A DNA stretch of 64,000 nucleotides from BD2-11 sp965115885 (GCA_965115885.1 OZ220479.1:496001-560000); one strand, 5' to 3'. Counted from the stretch's first letter, positions 9,161-19,800 are shown. Numbers and translations are program-made. Notes: generated from the sequence alone by a model not told the origin.

Positions 9161-10537
9161 TCATCCGATCCACACCGACTTGACGTTCACGAACTCGTGG
9201 ATGCCGAAGAGCGAGAGCTCGCGCCCGTAGCCGCTCTCCTTGACCCCCCCGAAGGGAAGCTTCGGATCGGAGCGCACGAAAGCGTTCACGAAGCAGTTGC
9301 CCGCGTCGATCTCCTCGGTCGCGATGCGCCGCCCGCGCTCCAGGTCGCGGGTGAAGATCGAGGCGCCCAGCCCGTAGCGGGTGTCGTTGGCGACCGCGAC
9401 GGCCTCGCGCTCGTCCGCGACCGGCATGATCGAGAGGACCGGACCGAACAGCTCCTCCTCGTAGGCGGGCATGCCGGAGGCCACTCCGTCCAGGACGGTG
9501 GGGGGATAGAACCAACCCGGATGCCGGGGCGTCTCGCCGCCCAGCAGCAGCGCGGCCCCGCGCTCCACGCTCCCGCGCACCTGGCCGTGCAGGCGGTCGC
9601 GCAGATCCTCGCGCGCCAGGGGCCCGATGCGGCTGGCCTCGTCGAGCGGATCGCCCCAGCTCGCGCGGCCCATCGCCGCCACGATCCGTTCCCGCATCTC
9701 GGCCAGCACGGGCTCGACCACGATGCAGCGCTTGGCTGCGACGCAGCTCTGGCCGGCGTTGGCGAGGCGGCTGGTCACGCACTCGCGGACGGCGAGCGCC
9801 AAGTCCGCGTCCTCCAGCACGATGCAGGGATCGCTCCCTCCCAGCTCCAGCACCGACTTCTTGACGTGGGCGGCGGCGAGAGCCGCCACGGCCTTGCCCG
9901 CCCTCGTGCTCCCCGTGAGCGCGACCGCGCGCACCCGCGGGTCGGCGATCGTCTCGGCTGCGCGTCCGTGGCCGATGAGCAGGGTGCGAAAGAGATCGTC
10001 GGGAAAGCCCGCTTCGCGGAAGACTCGCTCGATGGCCAAGGCGCAACCCGGAACGTTGGGCGCGTGCTTGAGCAACGCGCCGTTGCCCGCCGCCAGGGTG
10101 GGCGCGGCGAAGCGGAAGACCTGCCAGAAGGGGTAGTTCCACGGCATGATGGCGAGGACGACGCCGATGGGCCGGAAGGCGACGAAGCTCTGGCGGGCGG
10201 CGCTCTCGACCGGCTGCGGCGCCAGATAGCCCGGCGCCTGCGCGGCGTAGAACTCGCATACCGTCGCGCACTTCTCGACCTCCGCGCGCGCCTCGCGCAG
10301 GGGCTTTCCCATCTCGCGGGCCATCAGCCTGGCGAAGTCCTCGCATCCCCGGCGGAGGACGTCCGCCAGCTTCCCCACCCGCCGCGCCCGCTTCTCGACG
10401 GAGGCGTCCCGCCAAGCGAGGAAGGCGTCGTGGCAACCGGCCACGGCGCGGGCGCAGTCCCCGGAGGACATCCGGGGGTATTCCCCGATACGTTGCCCGG
10501 TCGCGGGATCGGTGACTGTGAACCGCATCGGGTGCAT
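9161..10537 (-). CDS. NAD(P)-dependent aldehyde dehydrogenase (succinate-semialdehyde dehydrogenase type)
   Basis: A soluble aldehyde dehydrogenase of about 458 residues. The catalytic Cys265 lies in NAGQSCVAAKRC and the general-base Glu in LELGGSDPC. MPWNYPFWQ and LPFGGVKESGYGRE are typical of the GabD/Sad branch, as is the modest length. The start is ambiguous: TTG 10549, ATG 10537 and ATG 10528 are all in frame, and the GGAG nearby sits too close to 10537 but 11 nt from 10528. It is transcribed toward the Mo-hydroxylase operon (171 nt gap) and diverges from thyX. Shared aldehyde metabolism is plausible, though one enzyme would be cytoplasmic and the other periplasmic. Confidence 0.88.
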   Translation of the reverse strand: MHPMRFTVTDPATGQRIGEYPRMSSGDCARAVAGCHDAFLAWRDASVEKRARRVGKLADVLRRGCEDFARLMAREMGKPLREARAEVEKCATVCEFYAAQAPGYLAPQPVESAARQSFVAFRPIGVVLAIMPWNYPFWQVFRFAAPTLAAGNGALLKHAPNVPGCALAIERVFREAGFPDDLFRTLLIGHGRAAETIADPRVRAVALTGSTRAGKAVAALAAAHVKKSVLELGGSDPCIVLEDADLALAVRECVTSRLANAGQSCVAAKRCIVVEPVLAEMRERIVAAMGRASWGDPLDEASRIGPLAREDLRDRLHGQVRGSVERGAALLLGGETPRHPGWFYPPTVLDGVASGMPAYEEELFGPVLSIMPVADEREAVAVANDTRYGLGASIFTRDLERGRRIATEEIDAGNCFVNAFVRSDPKLPFGGVKESGYGRELSLFGIHEFVNVKSVWIG

Positions 10538-10615
10538 CGCTCCAAGCAATCGGGTGTATCCCCCCCAAGACGAACTGTCTCGGCACGTCGCCCGCCAAGC
10601 CTAGCCGGAACGCGC

Positions 10616-11608
10616 ATGGAAACAAAGCGCCCCACCACTCCCGAAGCGGAGGAGATCCTCGGCCGCTACTACCCCGTGCTCGACCACGGTTTCGTGGCGC
10701 TGGTCGACTACATGGGGAACGACGAGAGCATCGAGCGCGCCGCGCGCGTCAGCTACGGCCACGGCACCCGCCGCCGGAGCGCCACCCGCGGGCTTCTCCG
10801 CTATCTGCGCCGACATCTGCACACCACGCCCAGCGAGATGGTCGAACTCAAGTTCCACTGCGCCATGCCGATGTTCGTGGCGCGCCAGTGGGTGCGGCAC
10901 CGTACCGCCTCCGTCAACGAGCATTCGGGTCGCTACAGCCTGATGCCGCTCCTCTTCTACCTTCCCGATCCCGGCGAATTCGCGTTGCAGAGCGCTTCCA
11001 ACGGCCAGGGAAGGGAGGAGGAGGCCGCGCCCGGGCGGATCTACCGGGAAGCCGTCCGGCGTTGGGAGAAGGTGCGCGCCCGCGCTTCCCGGACCTACGC
11101 CTGGATGGTCGCGGAAGACGTCGCTCGCGAGCTGGCCCGCATCGATCTGCCGCTCTCGACCTACACGCAGTGGTACTGGAAGATCGATCTGCACAACCTC
11201 CTGCACTTTCTCACCCTTAGGGTGGACGACCACGCCCAGTGGGAGATCCGGGAGTTCGGGCGCGCGATGGCCGGGATGCTCAAGCGGGTGGCGCCGATCA
11301 GCTTCGAGGCGTGGATCGACTACCAATTGTGCGGCGGCCGGATGAGCCGGATGGAGCTGGCGGCCTTGGCGACGCTGCTCGTTCCCGGCGAGGACGGCGG
11401 GGTGGCGGTGCGGGACGGGCGCGGCTCGCTCGGCTTCGAGGAACTGCGCGGGCTGGGGATGGCGCCCCGGGAAATCCGCGAGCTGACGGACAAGATCCGG
11501 CACCGCGCACCCCCGAATTTCGATCTGGATCCGTCGCGCTTCCGAAGCGCCGAGGAGGTCGCGGCCGAGATGCGCGAAGCGGTGCCCGGGAACCTCGATT
11601 CCGATTAG
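10616..11608 (+). CDS. thyX: Flavin-dependent thymidylate synthase ThyX
   Basis: Makes dTMP from dUMP using FAD, methylenetetrahydrofolate and NADPH. The ThyX signature is RHRTASVNEHSGR at residues 94-106, and the C-terminal part of the core reads SFEAWIDYQLCGGRMSRMEL. From ATG 10616 the protein has 330 residues. That is longer than many ThyX proteins because of a C-terminal tail of about 80 residues after the core (LLVPGEDGGVAVRDG onward). It diverges from the aldehyde dehydrogenase gene over a 78-nt gap and is followed after 16 nt by the ankyrin gene. Much longer readings of this frame upstream are antisense to the aldehyde dehydrogenase. Confidence 0.94.
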   Translation: METKRPTTPEAEEILGRYYPVLDHGFVALVDYMGNDESIERAARVSYGHGTRRRSATRGLLRYLRRHLHTTPSEMVELKFHCAMPMFVARQWVRHRTASVNEHSGRYSLMPLLFYLPDPGEFALQSASNGQGREEEAAPGRIYREAVRRWEKVRARASRTYAWMVAEDVARELARIDLPLSTYTQWYWKIDLHNLLHFLTLRVDDHAQWEIREFGRAMAGMLKRVAPISFEAWIDYQLCGGRMSRMELAALATLLVPGEDGGVAVRDGRGSLGFEELRGLGMAPREIRELTDKIRHRAPPNFDLDPSRFRSAEEVAAEMREAVPGNLDSD

Positions 11609-11624
11609 CCGCCGCGACGTCCGC

Positions 11625-13298
11625 ATGGACCGGCCCGCCGCGCCGTACCGCCCGCGCACCCGCCCGGCGGAGATGTCGGGCCGCTACGTGTGCGACGTCG
11701 AAGCGGTCGACGGCGAGGAGGCGTGGGCGTTCTTCCAAGCGTGCCGGGACGGAGACGCGGACCGCGTGCGGGAGTCGATTCGCCGCGACCCCGCCCTCCT
11801 CCACGCCCAGCACGACTACGCGCAGCCCATTCATTTCGCCGTCCAGGCGAACCGCCCGGCGGTGGTGCGCGCGTTGCTGGAGGCGGGCGCGGAGCCGGGC
11901 CGCGTCCGCTTCATGGACTCGGGGTGGAAGGAGCTGGTGCGCCGAGCCGGGACTCTGGGCTTCGACGAGATCCGCGTCGTTCTGGAGGACGAGGCCCGCG
12001 CCCGCTTCGGATACGAGCCCCGTTTCGCCGAACTGCGGGAGGCCATGGCGGCGCGGGACGCCCGGCGGGTGGAGGAGACGCTGCGCCGCCGACCGCATCT
12101 GGCGGCCGCCGCCGACCTGCAGGGCAACAACGCCGTGCACTGGGCGGTCATGACCCGCCAGCCTGGCTTGGCGCCCCTTCTGGTCGACCGGGGCGCGGAC
12201 CCGGGCGCCTGCCGGAGCGACGGCCAGACCCCGGCGCACCTTCTGTGCAACGGGGACTACGAGTTTCGGGTCCGACGGGAACTCGACGGGATCCCCCACC
12301 CGGAAGCGGACGAAGTTCTGAGTGCCCTGGCGGAGGTCGGAGCGCCCTTGGATTTGTCCGTGGCCTGCGCCACCGGAGACGTGGCGCGGGCTCGGGAGTG
12401 GCTCCGGGAAGATTCCGCGCGCGCCCGCCGCCTCGACTCGGGGCGGCGAAGCCCGCTCACCTACGCGGCGCGCGGCGGCCACCTGAAGGCGGTCCGCCTG
12501 CTCCTCCGCCACGGATGCGACCCCAGCCGCCCCGAGGAGCTCGCGCCCCGGGGGCGCGCCCTCTGGATGGCGTGCGCGCGCGGCGACGTCGCCATGGCGG
12601 AAGCGCTCCTGGAGCACGGGGCCGACCCCAACTCCGCGCCGGACGCTTCGGACAGCTGTCTGGGCGTCGCCAGGGCCCGTCCCGGGCCGGAGGCGGCCGC
12701 GCTCGAGCGTCTGCTTCGCGACCGCGGCGCCGTTCCCCCGGTCTGGTCCATGACCGTCGCCGATCTGCGTGCGGCCGTCGCGTCCGGGGCGGACGCGGCG
12801 CGGACGGCCGACTTCGCCGAGGAGGTTTTCGCCCGCAACGACCTCTCGTTGGCCGAGTTCCTGCTGGACGCCGACCCGGACGCGGCGCGGCGCCTCCACG
12901 GCGGTTCGCTCCGCCGGGGCGATCCGCACGTCGCCGTCTCCTCGCGCGCGGTGTTCGAGCGCCTGCTGGCCGCGGGCTTCGACCCGGGTCGCCCCGACTG
13001 GACGGGCAGGACCGCGCTGCATCACTACGCCGGCCGCGGCGACGTTCCCAACGCTCGCCTCGCGCTCGAGCGCGGAGCGGACGTGGACGCCCTGGACGAC
13101 CGTCACCGCGGCACCCCGCTCGCATGGGCCGCACGCAGGGGGCATGGGGAGATGGTGCGGTTTCTGCTCGCCCGGGGAGCCGACCCCGAGCTCCCCCGCG
13201 GTCTTCCCCCGGCCACCCCGCTCGCCCGTGCCCGCGCCGCGGGCCACGAGGCGGTCGCCGCGGAGCTGGAGGGACGGGGCGGATCGGCCGGGGGGTAG
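11625..13298 (+). CDS. Ankyrin-repeat protein
   Basis: A 557-residue protein made of roughly eight ankyrin units. Clear examples are QPIHFAVQANRPAVVRALLE, SPLTYAARGGHLKAVRLLLR, ALWMACARGDVAMAEALLEH and PLAWAARRGHGEMVRFLLAR, each followed by a GADPN-like turn. There is no signal peptide or catalytic motif, so it is probably a cytoplasmic binding scaffold with unknown partner. It starts 16 nt after thyX, and ATG 11673 is an alternative start with a weak upstream GGCGGAG. Ankyrin proteins are often abundant in host-associated bacteria, but free-living bacteria have them too, so lifestyle cannot be read from this gene alone. Confidence 0.88.
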   Translation: MDRPAAPYRPRTRPAEMSGRYVCDVEAVDGEEAWAFFQACRDGDADRVRESIRRDPALLHAQHDYAQPIHFAVQANRPAVVRALLEAGAEPGRVRFMDSGWKELVRRAGTLGFDEIRVVLEDEARARFGYEPRFAELREAMAARDARRVEETLRRRPHLAAAADLQGNNAVHWAVMTRQPGLAPLLVDRGADPGACRSDGQTPAHLLCNGDYEFRVRRELDGIPHPEADEVLSALAEVGAPLDLSVACATGDVARAREWLREDSARARRLDSGRRSPLTYAARGGHLKAVRLLLRHGCDPSRPEELAPRGRALWMACARGDVAMAEALLEHGADPNSAPDASDSCLGVARARPGPEAAALERLLRDRGAVPPVWSMTVADLRAAVASGADAARTADFAEEVFARNDLSLAEFLLDADPDAARRLHGGSLRRGDPHVAVSSRAVFERLLAAGFDPGRPDWTGRTALHHYAGRGDVPNARLALERGADVDALDDRHRGTPLAWAARRGHGEMVRFLLARGADPELPRGLPPATPLARARAAGHEAVAAELEGRGGSAGG

Positions 13299-13299
13299 G

Positions 13300-13315
13300 C
13301 CGGCGGAGCCGCCGG
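13300..13315. terminator. Hairpin between convergent ankyrin and ppk1 genes
   Basis: CCGGCGG and CCGCCGG form a 7-bp GC-only stem with two central bases, starting two bases after the ankyrin stop codon and ending just before the ppk1 stop. The position suits a bidirectional terminator, but there is no T-tract. Confidence 0.4.
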
Positions 13316-13316
13316 A

Positions 13317-15452
13317 TCAGGGATTCGGCGCAGGCCTCTCCGCGCCGCGCTCGGCGTTCAGTTGCAGCACCGGAGTCGACTCCCGCTGCAAGGCGCTTCC
13401 CCGCCCGGACAGGCTGGGGTTGTTCATGAAGTAGTCGTGGGCGCTGAAGCGACGCGTTCCGTCCGGCGCCCGGCTGTAGGCGCCGTCGGCGGCCAAGTGC
13501 CAGCTGTTCTCGGTGTCCTTCAGGTTCGCGACCATGATCTGGTCGAGAATCTGGCGGTGCACGGTGGGGTTGGTGACCGGAACCAGCAGCTCCACGCGCC
13601 GGTCCAGGTTGCGCGGCATCCAGTCCGCCGAGGAAATGAACACCTTCGCCCGGTCCGAGGGCAGCTCCGAGCCGCCCCCCACGCACACGATGCGCGAGTG
13701 TTCGAGGAAGCGGCCCACGATGCTGGTCACCGCGATGTTCTCCGAGAGTCCGCGCACTCCGGGGCGCAGGCAACAGGTGCCGCGCACCACTAGGTGGATC
13801 TTCACCCCGGCGCGCGAAGCGTCGTAGAGCGCGTCGATGACCTCGCTGTCCAGCAGGGAATTCATTTTGGCCCAGATCCCCGCGGGCTCGCCCCGGCGCG
13901 CGCTCTCGGCCTCCGCGGCGATGAGCTCGAGCAGCGTGCTGCGCAGGGTGAAGGGCGCCATCGCGAGTCGGTCCAGTCCCTCGGGCCGCGCGTAGCCGGT
14001 CATGAAGTTGAAGGCCCGCGCGGCATCGCGCGCCAGCGCCGGATCGCAGGTGAAGTAGGAGAGGTCTGTGTAGATCTTGGCCGTCACCGGGTGGTAATTG
14101 CCCGTGCCGAAGTGCACGTAGGAGCGCAACGAGCCGTTTTCCCGCCGCACCACCAGGGAAACCTTGGCGTGCGTCTTCAGCTCCGCCACCCCGAAGACGA
14201 CGTGCACCCCGGCGCGCTCCATCCCCCGCGCGAAGGCGATGTTGGCGGCCTCGTCGAAGCGGGCCTTGAGCTCCACCAGCGCGGTCACGTTCTTGCCCGC
14301 CTCCGCCGCCTCGATCAGCGCGGTGACGATCGGGGAGTCCTGGCTCGTGCGGTAGAGCGTCTGTTTGATGGCCACCACGGCGGGATCCTCGGCCGCTTGG
14401 CGCAACAACTGCACCACCACGTCGAAGCTCTCGTAGGGGTGGTGCACGAGGATGTCCTTCATGCGGACGGCGGCGAAGCAGTCTCCGCCGAAGTCGCGAA
14501 TCCGCTCCGGGAAGCGCGCGTTGTACGGGGGGAACGCCAGGTCCGGACGGTCGTCCACGATGAGCTGGGCGGTGTCCCCCAACCCCAGCAGGTCGCCCTC
14601 GCGGAAGATTTCTCCCGGCCCGACGTCCAGCTCGCTCATCAGGAAGCGCTGCATGGCCCCGGACATGCCGCGGGAGACCCTCAGGTGGATGACTCGGCCC
14701 CGGCGCCTGCGCTTGAGCGCCGATTCGAACTCCAGCAGCAGGTCTTCCGCCTCGTCCTCGATCTCCACGTCGCTGTCGCGGATCACCCGGAAGTATCCCG
14801 CTTCCAGGACCGCGAAGCCCGGGAAGAGGGTGTCCAGATGCGCCTCGAGCAACTCTTCCAAGCGAACGAAGCGGTGGCGCTCTCCGGGAACCGCGACGAA
14901 GCGGTCGATTTGGGTCGGCAGCGGCAGCAACGCGTGCATCTCCGCGCCGTCCCGCACTCTCGCGAGCGAGAGCGCCATCGAGCACCCGGTGTTGGGGATG
15001 AAGGGGAAGGGGTGCGCCGGGTCGACGGCGAGCGGGGTGAGCACTTGGAAGATCTGTTTCTCGAAGTAGGCGTCCAAGGCGGCGCGCGCGCGCGCGTCCA
15101 TCTCGCCGAGATGTGCGATGACGATGCCCGCGTCGCGCAACTCTTCGCGCATCTCGCGCCAGCGTTTCTGCTGGCGCAACATCAGCGCCGTGGCGCGGTG
15201 ATCGATGGCTTCGAGCTGTTGCACCGGCGTCATTCCCTCGGGAGTCGCGGTCGAGATGCCGGCTTCCACCTGGGCCTGCAGTCCCGCTACCCGCACCATG
15301 TAGAACTCGTCCAAGTTGGTGGCGGAGATGGAGAGGAAGCGCAACCGTTCCAGCAACGGGTGGCGGAGACTCGATGCCTCGGCCAGAACGCGCTCGTTGA
15401 AGGCCAGCCACGAGAGTTCCCGGTTGAGGAAGCGCTCCGGGGTCTCGATCAT
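13317..15452 (-). CDS. ppk1: Polyphosphate kinase 1
   Basis: Reversibly polymerises the gamma-phosphate of ATP into polyphosphate. The 711 residues start with FLNRELSWLAFNERVLAEA, the usual Ppk1 N-terminus. The two conserved active-site histidines are His428 in AELKTHAKVSLVV and His585 in RFLEHSRIV, matching E. coli His435 and His592 with the same offset. The region GTCCLRPGVRGLSENI is also characteristic. I chose ATG 15452 because it begins directly before the conserved N-domain; the frame stays open further upstream without Ppk similarity. A perfect 30-bp palindrome lies 61 nt upstream. A PhoB/PhoR-type pair elsewhere in the window makes phosphate control possible, but no operator is seen here. 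Confidence 0.96.
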   Translation of the reverse strand: MIETPERFLNRELSWLAFNERVLAEASSLRHPLLERLRFLSISATNLDEFYMVRVAGLQAQVEAGISTATPEGMTPVQQLEAIDHRATALMLRQQKRWREMREELRDAGIVIAHLGEMDARARAALDAYFEKQIFQVLTPLAVDPAHPFPFIPNTGCSMALSLARVRDGAEMHALLPLPTQIDRFVAVPGERHRFVRLEELLEAHLDTLFPGFAVLEAGYFRVIRDSDVEIEDEAEDLLLEFESALKRRRRGRVIHLRVSRGMSGAMQRFLMSELDVGPGEIFREGDLLGLGDTAQLIVDDRPDLAFPPYNARFPERIRDFGGDCFAAVRMKDILVHHPYESFDVVVQLLRQAAEDPAVVAIKQTLYRTSQDSPIVTALIEAAEAGKNVTALVELKARFDEAANIAFARGMERAGVHVVFGVAELKTHAKVSLVVRRENGSLRSYVHFGTGNYHPVTAKIYTDLSYFTCDPALARDAARAFNFMTGYARPEGLDRLAMAPFTLRSTLLELIAAEAESARRGEPAGIWAKMNSLLDSEVIDALYDASRAGVKIHLVVRGTCCLRPGVRGLSENIAVTSIVGRFLEHSRIVCVGGGSELPSDRAKVFISSADWMPRNLDRRVELLVPVTNPTVHRQILDQIMVANLKDTENSWHLAADGAYSRAPDGTRRFSAHDYFMNNPSLSGRGSALQRESTPVLQLNAERGAERPAPNP

Positions 15453-15512
15453 CGGGATGCCGACCTTTGCCGCTGCCTGGGTCACAGGGTTCCCGCTCCG
15501 CAATGGGAAGGG

Positions 15513-15542
15513 CCACGAATCCGCGCATGCGCGGATTCGTGG
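15513..15542. repeat. Perfect 30-bp palindrome upstream of ppk1
   Basis: Left arm CCACGAATCCGCG, centre CATG, right arm CGCGGATTCGTGG, with no mismatch. It lies 61 nt upstream of the ppk1 start codon and could be an operator, a leader hairpin or a mobile palindromic element. Confidence 0.7.
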
Positions 15543-16014
15543 TTTCGCTGCTTCCGCGACTCGCCGATCTCGCGCTCGGAGGACGATGCCGGGTTTTTCC
15601 ACGGCGAAATCGAGGTCCGGGGGCTGTGCCGCACGATTCCACCATTTCCACACTTGCCCGGCAAGGTCAAGGTCCATGTCCCGGTCTTCCGCACACTCCG
15701 GCGCGCGCCGGATGCGCGGTCGGTGAATTCGCCGGGCCGCGGCGGGGTCGCGCGGTGGGCGGGACGGGTCGACGTGTTGTGCGCCGGGCCGCCGCCTCGT
15801 TACCATGGACGCCGAACGGAACTGCCGCAGGTTCGGGATCTGTACTACCCGCACCTCTGCCTCGGATCGTCAGGGGCGGCTGGGCGATCTCGCCCCAATC
15901 CCCCCAAAGGGGTTGCGTGGGCCGCCTCGACCTCCAACCGGCGAGACGAGGGTGGAACGTCCTCCCGGCTCCGTGTGATCCCTTGATCGAAGGTTCGTGG
16001 CTTCCCCGGAGTAG

Positions 16015-16071
16015 CCTCGGAAATCTGAGGGGAGGGCCTCAGATTTCTGAGGTTTCCTCGGATTTCCGAGG
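16015..16071. promoter_or_regulatory. Cluster of three related 16-bp palindromes
   Basis: CCTCGGAAATCTGAGG at 16015-16030, CCTCAGATTTCTGAGG at 16037-16052 and CCTCGGATTTCCGAGG at 16056-16071. All share the frame CCTC(A/G)GA..TC(C/T)GAGG; the third is a perfect inverted repeat around its centre. Start-to-start distances are 22 and 19 bp. This may be an operator array or an intergenic repeat family. Confidence 0.5.
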
Positions 16072-16366
16072 CTTCGAGGCACGGAGATGGATCCACAACC
16101 TGTTTATATGCAAGCATTTGCAGAATATTGCCGTTTTCGGCACGAGATTTGCATAGGAATGCCGTCGTCGAGTCACGCTACACACAGGGGACACGCGCTA
16201 CGACATGAGCGTCGAACACCTGTACCGGGTCCGCGGGGTCGCGGCCCGGGAGAACGCGGGCCGCGACGCCCGCGACTCGAACCGGCCGGAGTCGCCGTCG
16301 GCGCGCGGAGGCGCGCGGGCGCGAGCCTTGCCGGAGGGCGCGCGAGTCCGTAGGCTCGCGGGGAGG

Positions 16367-16414
16367 CCAGCCCGCCAGCCCGCCAGCCCGCCAGCCCGCC
16401 AGCCCGCCAGCCCG
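16367..16414. repeat. Six tandem copies of CCAGCCCG
   Basis: Six exact head-to-tail 8-bp copies in a non-coding stretch. Copy number probably varies by replication slippage. No function can be assigned. Confidence 0.85.
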
Positions 16415-16824
16415 GTTCAGTAAAGGCGGGGCTCCGCGAGCGCTTTCGCGGGGTTCTTCTCGGGGGTCGCGGGGCTTCTTCCTCTTCCGGATCCGGGAGT
16501 TTCCGGTTGCGCCTTCGCCTGCGAAGGCGGGCCGCAACCCGTCGTATCGGTGCGCCCGTTCGGCGCGCGCCGCCGCACGACGCCACGTCCTCCGTCGCGG
16601 ATTCCTCGGGAGCCGCCGCCCGGCGCGTCGGCGGAGTTTCCGCGTCCACTGGGGTTTTCGACAACACCGCGCGCGCGCCTAGGCGCACGCCGCGCAACGC
16701 TTTCGTGCGTCGGCACGGGTCCGGGTCTTCCGGGCGTCGGTCGGCGCATGTCCCCGGGGGGCGGCCGTCGCAGGGTGCGGCGGCGCTGCGACCCTCCGAT
16801 TCACCCTTCGCAAGGGAAGGTACC

Positions 16825-19800
16825 ATGAACAGACTCAAGCTCTTGACCACGGCAACGCTGGCGTCGCTCGTCTTCGCGGCGTGCGACGAGGGTTCCCCGC
16901 CGCCGGTGGATCCGCCGGATCCGCCGACGCCGGTGGGCACGATCTCGGGCACGGTGACGATCGAGGGGACGGCGGTCGCGGGGGTGTCGGCGACGCTGTC
17001 GTCGGGCGCGAGCGCGACGACGGGGGCGGGCGGCGACTTTTCGTTCGCGGGCGTCGAGGCGGGGACGTACACGGTGACGATCTCGGGCTACCCGGAGGAC
17101 GCGACGTTCGCGCAGGCGACGCAGTCGGCGACGATCGCGACGGACGGGGAGAACGTGCGGTTGAGCTTCGCGGGGGAGTACGTGCGTTCGTCGGCGGTGG
17201 TGGGAGCGGTGGTGGCTGCGGACGCGGCGATGAGCGGAGGGGACGGGCAGCCGGAGACGCTGTCGGGGGTGACGGTGACGTTGGGCGGGGAGCACGCGAC
17301 GGGCGAGACGGTGCGGACGGGGATGGACGGCGGGTTCGCGTTCACGGGGCTTCGGGCGGGGACGTACACGGTGGAGATCTCGGGCTACCCGGAGGACGTG
17401 ACGTTCGAGACGAAGGCGATGGAGGTGGAGGTGGAGGCGGGCGAGGTCGGGAACGCGGACTTCACGGGCCACTGGGTGCGCACGTCGGCGGTGGAGGGTC
17501 GTGTGGCGATCGAGGGCGAGGGGTTGGCGGGGGTGACGGTGACGCTGTCGGGGGGTCCTGCGGAGGAGAGCCGCAGGGCGACGACGGACGCGGACGGGGG
17601 GTACCGGTTCGAGGAACTGCGCGCGGGCGCGTACGAGGTGAGCATCGCGGGCGGGTACGAAGCGGAGGACTACGAGTTCGCGTCGACGTCGCGGGACGTG
17701 AGCGTGGAGATGGACGAGACGGCGACGGTGTCGTTCACGGGGGTGTTGCTGCGGACGTCGGGGATCAGCGGTCGGGTGAGCGTGGAGGGGATGGGATTGA
17801 GCGGAGTCGAGGTGACGCTGTCGGGGGCGGACGAGGAGCGAACGGAGACGACGGACGCGAGCGGACAGTACGCGTTCACGGGGTTGGCGGCGGGGGACTA
17901 CGCGGTGTCGATCGGAGTGGAGGGCGAGGCGTACGTGTTCGGGACGACGAGCATGGACGTGACGGTGGCGGACGACGAGTCGAAGATCGTGAACTTCGAG
18001 GGGGAGCACGCGACGACGGCGAGCGTGTCGGGGATGGCGTACGTGGACGAGGGAACGAAGAACGACATGTTCGACGAGGGGGAGCATGCGCTGATGCGAG
18101 CGGGGATCCCGGTGGCGCTGGTGGGCCCTGGGGTGAACGAGCAGCGCTTGGGCGCGACGGACGAGGAGGGCGGGTTCTCGTTCGAGGGTCTGAAGGCGGG
18201 CTCGTACCAGCTGGTGGTGCTGATCGACGCGGATGCGTCGGCGATGCTGGCGAAGCACGACGTGGCGTACGGGGGTCCGTCGACGGGCTACGTGGTGGAG
18301 TTGGGAGTCGGGGAGGCGGCGACGCGGTCGTTGCCGTTCGACATAACGCACACGACGGTGGACTTCGAGGTGAAGTTGAAGAGCGGGGAGGCGACGGGGG
18401 ACGCGCTACCGGACGCGAAGGTGAGCCTGTACGCGGACATGGGCGGGGAGAACATGTCGGGGAGCGGCGTGACGGACGACGAGGGCATGGCGTCGATCCG
18501 TGTGGCGCGCGCGGGCACGACGGGCCACACGGTGTACGCGACGGTCGTTGCGGACGGCTACAGCGTGGACATGGAAGCGGGCAAGCAGGCGGTGAAGTGG
18601 GATCCTCAGGAGTGGAGGGTGTCGGCGAAGAACGTGGCCGACGTGGTGAACATGAAGGTGGACGTGTCGGTGAGCGGGAAGACGGTGAAGACGGAGTTGG
18701 GCGGGGGCATGGCGTTGGGCGGCTGGGCGATCGGCGTGACGTCGGGGGAGGAGACGGTGGAGGGCGCGCCGAAGAAGCTGGACGAGGAGGGCATGGCGAA
18801 GCTGGAGACGACGGCGGAGTCGGTGCCGACGACCTACGCGTTCATGCTGGCGAAGGACCAGGACGACGAATTGGACGGTGGGGAGAAGTACGAGTCGGAG
18901 GCTGTGGAGTACAAGCACACGGGTCTGAAGCTGGCGGGCGAGACGATGGAAGCGGGGATGCTCGAGGCGAGCTACGCGACGCAGACGTTGAAGGTGTACG
19001 TGCACCACGAGAAGGATCAGGTGGAGGGGTACACGGGGAACGTGCTGGGCGGGGACGAGCGGGCGAAGACGGGGTACGTGGACGTGTCGCTGCGCTACGT
19101 GAGCGGGACGGGCCGGTCGCGCTCGTTCACGAAGGAGGAGTGGGATTCGAAGCACATGAGCGAGAAGGACGGGGTGGTGACGTTCCTGCACGTGCCGACG
19201 GACTACGACGTGGTGGTTCGCGCGAACGAGAGTGCGGCGGGTACGACGGCGGGGATCGTGCTGCTGGAACCTGACGAGCTCGAGGCGTACCGGGACGCGG
19301 AGGCGAACGGGCTGATGGGCGGAGCGTTCGGGTCGGAGGGCGGATTCGGGCACACGGTTTCGCTGTGTCCGTTGCAGGAGACGCTTCCTCAGGACCACGA
19401 CGAGTGCGCGTCGTTCGCGTACGTGACGACGCATTCGGTGAAGGGCGAGGTGTGGCGCAAGAGCGTGACGGCGGCGAGTTCGGGGGACGGGTTCTCGACG
19501 GACACGATGAACCGGAAGAACCCGGGGGTGACGGTGGACCTGACGCCGGTCGAGGGGAAGAACCTGGCGGGCGAGGCGAAGACGTTCGCGGCGCTGGCGA
19601 AGGACGTGGCGACGACGACGACGGTGAACGAGACGTACCAGTTCGATTTCGGGAAGCTGGCGGCGGGCGCGTACGAAGCGAAGGCGTCGGCGGGCTGGCG
19701 GGTGCGCAAGAAGGGTGGCATGGAGCTGGGCACTGCGTTGAGCCCGCTGAGCGGAGCGGTGGAGCTGGAGGTGACGCCGTCGACGGGTACGGTGTACGGG

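Larger units (their letters stand above)
15453..16824. other. Long non-coding, repeat-rich gap
   Basis: No convincing gene lies in these 1372 bases. They hold a 30-bp palindrome (15513-15542), three 16-bp palindromes (16015-16071), six tandem 8-mers (16367-16414) and a 9-bp stem CGCCTTCGC/GCGAAGGCG (16510-16529). On the minus strand TTGACC at 15665-15670 could be a ppk1 -35 box, without a convincing -10. The stretch 16085-16160 is unusually AT-rich for this genome and may contain a plus-strand promoter for the following lipoprotein. Confidence 0.5.
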
